64,000 nt of DNA from Ophiostoma sp. CBS 140.51 (Eukaryota; Ascomycota; Sordariomycetes; Ophiostomatales; Ophiostomataceae): positions 1 through 64,000 of the forward strand of contig JANSLP010000079.1 in the NCBI GenBank assembly GCA_029298735.1. Direction: 5' to 3'. Below the pieces are notes generated by a model. The model was not told the DNA's origin. It saw nothing but the letters and a program-made list of their open reading frames with translations, and made no database searches. The translations under genes and the position numbers were made by a program. Each line of letters starts with the position of its first letter. Positions within the stretch are counted from its first letter, which is position 1. Shown here piece by piece: positions 1 to 10,530 of the stretch.

Positions 1-205
1 GTAAAGGGCACAACAAAGTTTCAAATTAAAAAATATGTATATATATAAATCCCCGGACGTTTGTCTTGGAATCCATTTTCAAAATTTAAACGCCATTATG
101 TTCTAGATATCTATTCCAAGCACAATTTGGTAATCTTGTGTATTTATTTACTAGGCAAACTTTGGAGAAAAACCAAGATCAATCACTACATTATACCATC
201 CTTCG

Positions 206-1885
206 TTACTCAATCTTCTCGATCCGCAGCTGCATCTCCGAGGGCCGCGTGGCCAGGCCGGGCGACTCAATCTCAAAGGGCCGCTCGACAGCCAAGAAGC
301 GGAACTTGGGGACCATGTGCACCAGCACGAGCTTCATCTCCAGCCAGGCAAAGGACTTGCCGAGACAAATACGGGGACCGTTGCTGAAGCCGGCAAAGAC
401 GTAGGGGTCGGCCTGGGTCGGGGTCAGACGGTCGGCCTCCCAGCGGGACGGGTCGAACTTGTCGACGGAGTCGCCCCAGATCTGAGGGTCCATGTGCGTG
501 ACGGCTGGGATGACGTCCAGGACAGTGCCCTTGCGGAGAGGGATGCCTTGGTAAACGAGGTCTTGGGCGGCCTCGCGGTAGGTGACGGCAGCAGGCGAGA
601 AGACGCGGTTGACTTCCTTGAGCAGGTTGTCGGTGTACTGCATGCTGTGAGACTCGAGATCGGCATAGGTGGGGTTGGGGTTGACGGCCAGCAGAGCATT
701 GATCTCGGCGCGGACGCGGTCCTGGATGGCGTGGTCGGTAGCAAAGATGTAGGCGGACCAAGTCAGGACGGTGGCCGAGGTCTCGTGGCCGGCGACCATG
801 ATTTGGAGCAGGTTGCCGACAAACTCGTCTTCCGTAATGCCCACGGCGGCGCCGTTGCTACCGGGAAGAGACTCCTCGGCAATAAACGTGAGGATATCAC
901 GCGAGTCATTGACTTCGTGGGTGCCGGCACGCATGGCTGAGTGGACCTCGGCGGTACGCTGGCGGATGAGCTGGAGCAAAGTGTTGTTGAGGAACGAAGT
1001 GGCACGCTTGAACTCGCGGTTGGCCTGCAGAGGCAGCCAGCGGACGTTGAGGTAGCCCGAGGCGAACAGCAGAATCTTGCCGGTCATGCTGGGCGAGACG
1101 ATGCACTGGTACGCGTCGTGGAAGTCGTAGCCGGAGCTGGCCTTCTTCTCTCCCTTGTCTTCGGTATGGACCGACTGCAGGTGGGACAGCTCACGGCCGA
1201 GGGCGGCCAGGCCCATAATGTCGAGCGTTGTCTTGGCCATGAGCTCAATGGCATCAATGACACCCGTCTTCTGGCCCTTCTCACCTTCCTCGGAGCACGC
1301 AGCGTCCATGACGGTGCACATCTCCAGGGCCTTTTGTGTAAAGATGGGCTCCAGCTTGCGGATGTTGGCCAGCTGGAAGGGCTTGCTCAGCATGCGGCGG
1401 GACGCGCGGTGGGCAGCACCCGAAAAGGTCACGATGCCCCAGCCAGCAAAGTCCAGCACCATGCGCAGCCACTGCTCCGTCTTCTTGAACTCGTAGCAGC
1501 GCGTCTGCAGGCACTCCTTCATGCCCTCGGGTGTCAACGGCACCAGCACTTCATTGTTGGCAATGGTCAAGTACCGGATGACGGGCACGCCGGGGAACTC
1601 GCGGACCCAGTCCACATAGATGGACCACGGGTACTTTTGCTTGAAGAAGCCCGGGAAGTGGCCCAGGAACCAGTGGCCACCCTTGGGTCCTGGTAAGTGA
1701 CGGTAAGGCGAGACATAGTGTGGGTAGATGAGGACGTTGTAGGCTGTCGACAAAACCCAGGCGACGACGAAGAGGCCTACAAAGGTTGATGCCGTGGCTG
1801 TCCAGGACGAGAGGCTGAAGCCGCCAAGACGCGGGACAGACAGCGTGCCAACAGCCGCGAGGGCAGCACACTGGATGTTGCTCAT
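206..1885 (-). CDS. Cytochrome P450 monooxygenase
   Basis: A single uninterrupted 559-residue frame, a normal length for a fungal microsomal P450. A hydrophobic N-terminal segment (about residues 25-50) is followed by a proline hinge (RHLPGPKG), which indicates ER anchoring. The signature motifs are in order: I-helix AGHETSAT near residue 364, K-helix ExxR (EVNR) near 422, the PERF-like FDPSRW, and the heme loop FSNGPRICLG with ligand Cys near 507. The ATG is the only Met before the anchor. P450s are heme-thiolate monooxygenases that take electrons from a P450 reductase; the substrate cannot be read from the sequence and I do not assign a CYP family. The nearest gene is a divergent rhodopsin-domain gene 3.9 kb away, so there is no cluster context. 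Confidence 0.95.
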   Translation of the reverse strand: MSNIQCAALAAVGTLSVPRLGGFSLSSWTATASTFVGLFVVAWVLSTAYNVLIYPHYVSPYRHLPGPKGGHWFLGHFPGFFKQKYPWSIYVDWVREFPGVPVIRYLTIANNEVLVPLTPEGMKECLQTRCYEFKKTEQWLRMVLDFAGWGIVTFSGAAHRASRRMLSKPFQLANIRKLEPIFTQKALEMCTVMDAACSEEGEKGQKTGVIDAIELMAKTTLDIMGLAALGRELSHLQSVHTEDKGEKKASSGYDFHDAYQCIVSPSMTGKILLFASGYLNVRWLPLQANREFKRATSFLNNTLLQLIRQRTAEVHSAMRAGTHEVNDSRDILTFIAEESLPGSNGAAVGITEDEFVGNLLQIMVAGHETSATVLTWSAYIFATDHAIQDRVRAEINALLAVNPNPTYADLESHSMQYTDNLLKEVNRVFSPAAVTYREAAQDLVYQGIPLRKGTVLDVIPAVTHMDPQIWGDSVDKFDPSRWEADRLTPTQADPYVFAGFSNGPRICLGKSFAWLEMKLVLVHMVPKFRFLAVERPFEIESPGLATRPSEMQLRIEKIE

Positions 1886-4800
1886 GATGGACGCGGCGAT
1901 GATTTTGAATGACGTTGGTCAATGTTGGTAGGTAGAGAAAGAACGTCAAAGGCCGTCTTTTTTCCGAAACCAACAGTGCCGAGACCAGTGTTCTGGAATC
2001 AAGCTGTTTGGGAAGGAGGAAAAAAGAAAGGGCAAAAGGAAAGCAAAGCTGGACTTTGAAGTCCGGGTTGGTGGGCAATGGCAGGAAAAAGCAAACACTC
2101 CAGAGTTCGCAGCTAAGGTAGTAAGGGACAAACAAAACACATACGCGAATACTGGGTTGCATATATATGTCCTCTCATTGATTGGAAATAAAACGTGAAA
2201 AGGACGAGGCTCAGGAGGCTGGCCTGGGGTTGTTCTGGATCTGGGGACGTGGGGTCCTGCAATATTACCTTTGGTCTGATAGGCTTACTTTCTGCATAGG
2301 TTTATCTGCACGTTTTCTGTGCACGTTTTTGTGCCCCGGTGAATTTATGTTTATGTTTTGCTCTGCAACCGGATTACCAGAACGAGTGCCAACCAGCCCA
2401 CATCGACAATCATCAAGGATACTGCAAATGGAAGGAGGCGCTGCTTTTCATATCTTTCGTTGTCTGTGCCTCTGTCGGCTGTGGCCCATCCTCGAGGATC
2501 CCCGCTGTCAAAATGCCAAAGAATGCAGTGAGACGACGAGGATAAGGATGAGAGACTGGAGGTTCTTTCGTTTTAATCCAGTTGTTTATTGACATTGCAG
2601 AAATACTTTTCAACGCCCTTCAAGTGGTGACGTGCTTACGCGTCAGTATCCGGTACGAGTGCAACAAGGAAAACACACAAGGAGGCAAGATGCCGGTCCG
2701 GTCTCCACCAAAAGAGTATCCAGTTCACAACGGCTGTGCGTCTCGTTGCAGAAGGCAAGACGACACTCAACACTAAGGAAGACTAACAAGACTAACAAAA
2801 ATAGTGTTGCAACAGCCGACACTTTGCCCTGTTTGCTGGTTGGCCGTTTCGAAAGAAATGGGTCAACAGAGAGGGACCAGTGAGCCAGTTCCTGAGAGTG
2901 CTACAAGTGCTTGAAAGGGCAGAAATTGGCGAATGATAATGCGGACAAAATGCAGGGAAAGCGCAGAAACAGTGCTAGCAAAGTTGCAAGGAAGCAGGTG
3001 CAAAATGCAGGGAATACTGAGTCGTGGACGGGGCTGCTGCCCCCTTTTCGTGCAGGTGGTGGCGTTTCGTGGATGGAACGTCGTCCGGGGTCGGAAGAGG
3101 GGCAGAGGGGCAGAGGGGCAGACGAGGCGGAAAAGATCCTTGTGAGAGAGAAAACCCAAAAGAACATCGAAATGGACAAAAGGACGGAGCCGCTGTTGGA
3201 GTGTGTTATTTCTATTTTGAAAATGTTTGCCCACTATCCACATCTTTTCTGTTACTCTTCCGGCAGGTGTGAAAACTCAAAAGGACTGTCAAAAGTTGTG
3301 ACACTGTTGAAGTCGAGAACAATGAAAAAGAAAAGAAAATCCAGATGTCGACTGACACCCGCTTGCCATGCAATGGGACCTGGGGCACGCTGGGGTTTTT
3401 GGTGGGCCTGGCCTGATGGATCCCTGTAAGTAGCCGTCGATCGCAATCACGGCTCGGCCCCGGTCACTCTCTTTCACGCTACCCACGCTCGTCCACGGCA
3501 GACTCGACCAACGACAGTGGGAGAATTGACAGACAAAACGGAAGAAGAGGACTTGAAGTTGACTTCCAGAAGACTTCAAACGACATGTCACAACAGTCGT
3601 TCAGCAAGGAATCCTCTCGTGTGACATCGTATTTATTCACGGGCAAGAGGCCGAATAACGATTCCATCAAGAAGACAAGGCATTCAAGGCATTCATTCAT
3701 TCTGGCAGCGGACATGGCCGAGATTGATTGAACGAAAAAGTGCAGAGTTTTCAATTGGGAGTGTCGACAACAATTACCAATGAAATTGTTTTTCAACAAT
3801 GCTGCCAGGGTGCCCTTCACCCAAGCCGGGTCCGAAACACTGGATCCAAATGACATGTTCTTTTTTTTGTGTCTTCACAATCAATTGTTTTTGCCCGCGT
3901 AAGATACTGCCGTTAACCGAGTATGAGGCACGGACATGAGGCACAGATGGTGGCACCCATTTTTGGGGACTCTTTCTCTTGACTGCGACTGCGACTGCGA
4001 CCAAATCTGTTGTCACTCTGCCACTTTAACGGCTCCCCACGATTTATCGTAGTGCTGACGAGGAGGCTCTGTAAATGAAGTGACATTTGTTTCTTTTTGA
4101 AGTTGTCTTGGATATTTCCGATGTCGTTTCTTATCGTCGAGAAGCGATGTACATTTTGTGCACGCATTGTACTTTTCAACTTTTCAACCCCTATGTTGTA
4201 AAAAAGTCCTCGCTCGCGCCGTCCCCTTCCTGAACTTTGCCTTCCTCCACTTCACAACCCACTACTCTTGTCAAAATACCACCCCACGCCCACACAGCGC
4301 TCGTTTTCCCTTTTGTCGTTTGCTTTTCTGTCGGCATCTTTTTTCCAGTTTGTGCCGGGTGTTTTGCAGACATGGTTCGCCGGGGCGAGGCCTTGTGCAG
4401 ACCCGCCACGAGTGGTTTACTGTCTTTGGGAGGAGCGATGACGATCCGTGGATGGTCGACTTTGGTGAAAGCGACGTCGTTTGAAAAAGAGATGCGGCGT
4501 TGAAAATAAAACCAAGATCAACACTCGATGGCACCCAAGAAAGAATCCAAAAGATGCCAAAGACGTCGAAGACGGTGAAAAGGTGGACTCGAGCTCGGCG
4601 TTTGGGCTCGCCTGCTCCGTCAAGCATGTCATGCTGTGGAAAAGGTGGACTGTGGGGAGGCAAAGTTGACCAGGGAGTTGTCGACCAAGTTGACAAAGAT
4701 ATAAATAATCGCGGGAATAAGGAGACAACCCATGGACGGACAGCTTTAACTGGAGAAGAAATTCCGCAGCCCTGGACATGCCTGAGATGTCCCCTGGACA

Positions 4801-5748
4801 CATTCTCTGTGCCCCTGCAGAAAAAGAAAACATGAGCGAAAGCAGGTGAAAGCGCAGAGAAAAAGACAAGAGAAATACTTTGGAGTCAAGCAAAAGCAAC
4901 AAGAGCCCCCTAAAGATCAGCGCTTCTCGACCACGGAGGCCCTCCTTGCATGCAACGTCTGCAACCCAAACCCACAAGCGCAAGCCACAGTAAAAAAGGA
5001 CAGTAAAAACGAACAAGGTCTTCCGAGGCACTATTACGAGAGACGACGGAGCAAATGCCTCGAGATTTGAGGTGTCCACGTCAACATTTTTTTTGGTCTC
5101 TTGGTCTTGAACTCCAACAGTTCGACTCCTTGGTATCTGTCGGCACAGTTGTCGCGGAAAGGTGGAAAAAAAGAAGTAAAAGTCGATGCATCAAAAACTG
5201 TGTGCAACAGACTGCCTCTTAAAGAAAAGATCTTCTTATTCTGCGACGGTCGTCTGGTTCGTATGCAACGCTCTCCTTTTTGGCCTTGTCGTTTCCTTGT
5301 CCCTTTATTTCGTAACTCTCTTCACTCGTTTAATTTTTCTTTTCTACTTTTTCAATCTTCTTCACTCCGTTCTTCCCCTGTTCCACCAGCCGGCAACTGG
5401 ATGCGAGCCCGTCAACCCACATGAAAATCAACTCCCGAGATCTTGGACACTGGAGTTCTTGCCTGACAACCGACAGGTGATAGTTTTGTGGAAACCTGGA
5501 GACTCGACGACTTGCATCTGGCTCGACATGATATAAGTCCTGCTCGCCTCTCTTTTCGTCTGTCGTCTTTTGTCTATCCTTTATTCGTCCATCCCATTCT
5601 TCTACTTGCCTCAACTTTATTCTGACGGACCGTCGACTGGTCATATTCGACTCGGCTTCTTTCTTTCCCGAACTCTTCGATATCAACCTCAGTTTCACAC
5701 TCTGATTTTGTTGTTGACCTCGGCCTACGGCTTTCGACAGTCGGCAAG
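1886..5748. other. Long divergent intergenic region, no supported gene
   Basis: This is the 3.9 kb between two divergently transcribed genes. It holds only short overlapping frames, mostly with non-ATG starts, no recognisable protein motif and mixed codon use. The last 450 bases before 5749 are pyrimidine-rich on the + strand, as is usual for a fungal promoter and 5' UTR. I see no tRNA, repeat array or mobile-element signature. Confidence 0.6.
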
Positions 5749-7011
5749 ATGTCTACCGACATGACCTACGACCAGTTGATGGACATGGTGTACGCCATCC
5801 CAGCATTGCACCCCGTCGGCCTGGCCAAGGCAGTTATCGGCACGTTAGTCGCCCTCATCGCCATCAACACCATTGTTATTGTCCTGCGGATCTACGCGAG
5901 AAGTGTTTTGGCACGAGCATTTGGTGTCGACGACATGCTGGCCACGTCGGGCTACATCTGCTATCTCGTGGCCACAGTCTACGCCATTCAAGGATGTTAC
6001 TACGGACTCGGTACACGGGACGCCGACTTGCCTTTGAAGAGCAGTACACTCTACATGGTCCGCGGTGCCGAGCTGCTGTTGTGGTGGCAGATTCCCTACG
6101 TGATCAGCATCCCCATGATCAAGAGCGCCATTGCCGTTCAGATTATGCGTCTGACGCCGTCGCTCAAGTACCGTATCCCGCTCTGGTTTGTCGTGGGTGG
6201 TTCGACGTTCAACGCCCTCGCTGGTCTCGTGGCGGCACTCGTCCACTGCAAGCCCATCTCGGCCAGCTGGACCGGCATGGGCACCTGTGGCTCCAATGTG
6301 CCTCTCTTGGATCTTAGTTATTTGTTCACGGCCATTGCCATTATTGCCGACTTTACCTGCGCCCTCGTCCCCTTCTTCTTGATTCGTGGCCTCAACATGA
6401 ACCCCCGCCGCAAGTGGTCCCTGGTCGGTGTGCTTTCGGTTGGTGTCTCCGCCGGCATCTTTACCATTGTCCGCGTCCCCTTCTTCAAGCACTACCTCAT
6501 TGCCGAAGACGCTCTGTACTACCAGGGCTACATTGCCATGTGGTCCATGCTCGAAGAGGGTGTCGGCATGTTTGCTGCGTGTCTCCCGTCGATGCGCAAG
6601 CTGTTCAGCAACTACTACGGCTCGTCCAACAAGTCCGGCCACATCTCCGAGGCGGGCGGCGTCGTCACCGTGGGCGGCAGCGGTGGACCAAAAAAGACCC
6701 TCGACACGCCCCTCCAGACCCTCTCGACTTTGTACCCGGCCTCGAAGCGCGGCCAGTTTTCTGCCACCGTCTCCGCCTCCCGAAACCAGGACCCCTGGGC
6801 CACAAAAAGCAACGGCAACAACAATAACACGTCGCACACCAACAGCCGGAGCCACGGTGGTGGTGCCTGGGAAGTTTTGGATGATGAGGACGCCAGCAGC
6901 CACCACGGCATCATGATCCAGCGGGACCTGTTCTTGCAGACGGGCGATGCTGCCAGTCGACGCAATACGGGTTCGTTGAGCGGCAGCGACGACTTGCGCG
7001 AGCTGCGGTAG
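5749..7011 (+). CDS. Rhodopsin-domain (SAT4/PTH11-like) integral membrane protein
   Basis: A 420-residue intronless frame. About seven hydrophobic segments occupy residues 25-290, followed by a roughly 120-residue polar Ser/Asn/Gly-rich cytoplasmic tail. The order of features matches the fungal rhodopsin-like domain (SAT4/PTH11-related): first-helix VLRIYARS, a GVDD loop, a C-rich loop (HCKPISASW, GTCG), the DFTCALVPFF helix and EEGVGMFAACLPSMRKLF at the last helix. The two loop cysteines (HCKP, GTCG) probably form the conserved extracellular disulfide. Members are numerous in plant- and insect-associated ascomycetes and some act as surface or host sensors; the ligand here is unknown. No CFEM domain is present. 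The ATG is preceded by a pyrimidine-rich leader. Confidence 0.88.
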   Translation: MSTDMTYDQLMDMVYAIPALHPVGLAKAVIGTLVALIAINTIVIVLRIYARSVLARAFGVDDMLATSGYICYLVATVYAIQGCYYGLGTRDADLPLKSSTLYMVRGAELLLWWQIPYVISIPMIKSAIAVQIMRLTPSLKYRIPLWFVVGGSTFNALAGLVAALVHCKPISASWTGMGTCGSNVPLLDLSYLFTAIAIIADFTCALVPFFLIRGLNMNPRRKWSLVGVLSVGVSAGIFTIVRVPFFKHYLIAEDALYYQGYIAMWSMLEEGVGMFAACLPSMRKLFSNYYGSSNKSGHISEAGGVVTVGGSGGPKKTLDTPLQTLSTLYPASKRGQFSATVSASRNQDPWATKSNGNNNNTSHTNSRSHGGGAWEVLDDEDASSHHGIMIQRDLFLQTGDAASRRNTGSLSGSDDLRELR

Positions 7012-7204
7012 GCTGGAGGATGAGATTGGTTTCTTTTGCTTTGCATCTTTATAGTAGCATGTTCATAGCGTTCAGATATCCCACTTTACAAATACTGGCA
7101 ACAAGTTTACTGCTTGCACATAAATTTAATCCTATCGTGAGTATTCGATTACTAACAAATAATGAGACCCTCGACCCAGTCAATTTTATGTCGCTGCGGT
7201 GCCC

Positions 7205-8400
7205 CTACCACGGCTCGTAGACAAAGCACAACGGCGTTCCGCCCACCGTATCCATGGCTGCTGCAATGGTAATGTTGCGGTGCAGCGGCTCAAAGCCCAT
7301 GTTGTCCGTCAGCACGGCATTGGCTGTGGGCGGCATGTTGTACATGGTATTGGTGCCCGAAATGGTCTGGCGGGCCTCCCAGTTGAGATTCTGCCAGATA
7401 AAATGGAGGCGGTCCAAGTTGCCGTGATGCAGATAAAAGCCGGGTTCGAGGGCCGAAAAATGGAAATCACTGCCTGGATCACCGCTGATGGAGTAGTGGC
7501 CACCGCTGTGGACACCCGTGCCAAACGTCTTGCCGCCGTCACCGCGGACGCCTTCGCCCTGGGAAGCGCTTTGGAAGACGCCGATCGAGCTGGTGTACAG
7601 GATGAGTTCGGTTGCATTACGGAGCGAAGCCCACTTTCGGCAGACGTCGTCGTTGAGGTCGCGCTTGAGGCAGCGTGGGTTGTAGGCCAGCGGGTCCCTG
7701 GCCTCGGACGGGCCAATGTTGACCGTAAAGTTGCTGAAGGGACCCTTCTTGACACAGCCGCCGCCCGTTCCCGGCTTGGCCCCACTGATGGCCGCCCGGT
7801 GGTTCTTGATGAACTCGCCGTTGCCGCCTAGCGAGTATTCTGAGCCATCAAAGACGGGCGACTTGTCCAAGTTGCCGCAATCCAAACCCCACTCCCAGTA
7901 AGGGAACGTGCCGTTGTAGCCACAGTGAATCAGGAGGTCTTGCTCCAGAACCCAGTTGTAGTGACGGTGCCAGAGCAAAAAGGTGGCGTCGTCGTGGACA
8001 TAGGGTGTCTGGTAGTAGTGGAGGACACCATAGTCGTCCCACAGGGTCTTGGGGCCGGGCAGCTTGTAGCGAGTGGGCTTCTGCATGAGGCACTGGACGG
8101 CCTCCTGGTAGCCGCGGCGGTCGGCCATGGTCATGTTACGCCTAGATATGAGTATGTGAACTAATATGGATACTCAGAGAAGGGGACCTACCACTCCTTG
8201 CGGATCTTCACTTTGTCCGCAGTGCATCCAGTCGTCGCTTTCGCCGCGCGGGCCATGGCAGTGTCATAGGCAATCTTGCCGAGTTGACGGATGGCCTCGC
8301 CAGAGTCGATCTGGGCTTGTGTGAACGTGGGTATCGTAGCGCCGATGGCCGTGCTGGCCAGGACAGCCACCACAGCTACTGTTTTGACGAGGGACAACAT
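7205..8400 (-). CDS. Short secreted tyrosinase / catechol oxidase (type 3 copper)
   Basis: Two exons, 8400-8192 and 8141-7205, flank a 50 bp intron (GTAGGT donor, CTAG acceptor) and give 381 residues. I chose the ATG at 8400 because it opens directly into a signal peptide (MLSLVKTVAVVAVLASTAIG); an in-frame codon at 8448 would bury it. CuA ligands are seen in LHYYQ, YVHDD and FLLWHRHY, and CuB ligands in VHSGGH and FYLHHGNLDR. The splice restores the conserved RKEWRNM segment. The protein is short, with no C-terminal lid domain, so it resembles the small secreted fungal tyrosinase-like enzymes rather than the latent cytosolic melanin enzymes. It probably oxidises phenols or catechols outside the cell; whether it is a monophenolase or only a diphenolase cannot be told here. 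Confidence 0.93.
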
Positions 8401-10485
8401 TGTGGAAATGTTTGTTGACTTCAAAGGGATCGTGGAGGAAGCACACAATCAAAGGGAAATAGCAATCTTATATTTCTAGACATCTCCCAGAAGGGACAGA
8501 TGCCCCATTTCTAGAAATGTCCATGTTTTCAAACACGGATGGATGGGACGGAACTATAGATGAGCGCACAAAAAAAAATCAAAAAATCAAAAACTCTAAC
8601 AACTCTAACAACTCTAATTTATATATTGGTAGTTGTATTGTTGGTCCAGATTGCATTCGCGGGTAATGTACCCCGGACTCGCCAATATAAACGAGAAATG
8701 AGGATGAATCGACTGATGTTCATAGGTGGTTCCCCGCGTGGCGAGACTTGGTAGATGTTCTGTATATAGTATGTTAGCAGCCAATAGGGATAATTGAAAC
8801 AGGGCTGCGGATGCATACTGCTAGTTTGTTGTTTAAAAAGTTTAAACAATGGAAAACTGTCAACCTTAACTTAGGCTTCTCCCGGACCGTCATGGGTCTT
8901 CTTTTATATACACTCATATCCAAGGTCTGAAAATACTACGACGCGAAGCAATTGCATCGGCAGTTGCGGAAAATTATCCAGCAGCAAGGCAGTTATTCCC
9001 GGCAGCGGTGAGCAGCAGAATGAGAGCCAGTTTATGATCTTATATAAAATGTTGACGAGTTTGTGTCACGTTCGCCATCACGATATTTATACGTCCGGGC
9101 CGAGAATCAGACAGCCACCTTGTCGACAATCGAAAGAACGAATGGGAGAGTAGGCAATTACCACACAATTCTCTACGTCTATACACACCGGAGAACCTGC
9201 ATCCAAGTGAGCATGTTTTCTCGTTTGGTGCGGTTTTCTCATTGGGTTGTGTGCCAACCATTATAAAGGATAAAGCCAAGTTGCAATTCGGGGTGGGAGA
9301 GAGGGTAAGGTAAGAATCTGGGAAGAGACCGTTGACGTGAGCCCTGAAAGAAGAAGTCACCACGAATGAATCAGGAACCATAAACATCGGCGTTCGCAAT
9401 ATTTGGTTGTATACGTGGTAGAGTGAGGCAATTACCAACTGTGCTCAACTATCGTCGGCTAATCTCTTGACTCTATTTTCAGAACAGGAAGGTGGAAGAC
9501 ACAGATCATATAAAGGGACATAATAGAGGAAATATAGAAAAGCATGCCGAGGTAACTAGTACACGGCCTATAGTGATATCGTGATTATGTGATTTCCTCT
9601 CTTTTGACGAACAAGGCAAGCCACTCCGAGACTGCCACGGATGCCAAGCCATTCGAGCATCCCAGCCACATCTCACCGGTCCAACTCTATTTCACAGCAG
9701 ATATCCCTACAGCACTCGCCCGCTCGCCTTACACAGACACATTACATCATCTTGGCGACGATGTCAACAAGTCGGTGTCAGTGACTGACTTACTAAGTAA
9801 GAATGGTTATGTCCTTAATAATTCCGAGCATCCGACCTTCTTTTCTTGGGTCGTTGCGGGGTTGATCTTCTGCACGGAAGTTGCCGTGCATTAACCTTCT
9901 ATTTTCCTTTGTTCCTTTCTTCCTTGTTTCCTCGTTATGCTGCTCCTCCCTGCCAAGCATGTAGCGAGGCTTAATGGAGAAGCTCGTTGTGTGCATGGAT
10001 GCGGAGAGTATGCAGGTTGGGCCATATTTCTGCGTGTTATCGGAGTAAACAGTCCATTGAGCTGGAGGACCGCGCATCACGGAGCTCGTTTGGGCATCTC
10101 CTTGTCTGCATCTCGGACGTGTCGGATGAGGATCAATAGGTAAAAAGGAGCTGGGAATAGTCGGCGAGCTTCTAGCTGGTGGCTACAGCTGGCGCCAGGC
10201 GTTTCCAGGCACTACTGGTGTCGATCAGTTGTTGTCCTTTGTTTGTTTTGGATGAACTTCTGGAGCATTCACATCCACATGAGAGAGGCAGACAACAAAC
10301 CCCGAGTCGACAGCAGCACAAAAAGGTAAACGAGAAGACGAGAAAACAGTAAACGGCCCTGGGGTTGGCCCGACCCGAAATCCTACGACACCGATCTCAA
10401 CGATTATGGAAGGTCATAAACAAATGCCTGCATGGTGTCTACGGATTGCATGATTGCATGACTTTGCAAAACGGATCCGTCGAAT

Positions 10486-10530
10486 GGCGCACATGATAAC
10501 GGCTCACATGATAACGGCTCACACGATAAA
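10486..10530. repeat. Short tandem repeat, 15 bp unit, three copies
   Basis: Three consecutive 15-base units follow the pattern GGCTCACATGATAAC. The first copy differs at one base (GGCG) and the last at one base (CACG). It lies in an intergenic region with no gene nearby. The copies are nearly identical, so the expansion is recent or constrained. Confidence 0.8.

Noticed and set aside
317..940. Long + strand frame (207 codons) opposite the P450 gene
   Set aside because: It is the antisense shadow of the P450 coding sequence, with no motif or splice logic of its own.
4417..5079. A 220-codon - strand frame rich in hydrophobic residues
   Set aside because: It starts at GTG, has low-complexity runs and no domain. 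It is the complement of the purine-rich leader upstream of the rhodopsin-domain gene.
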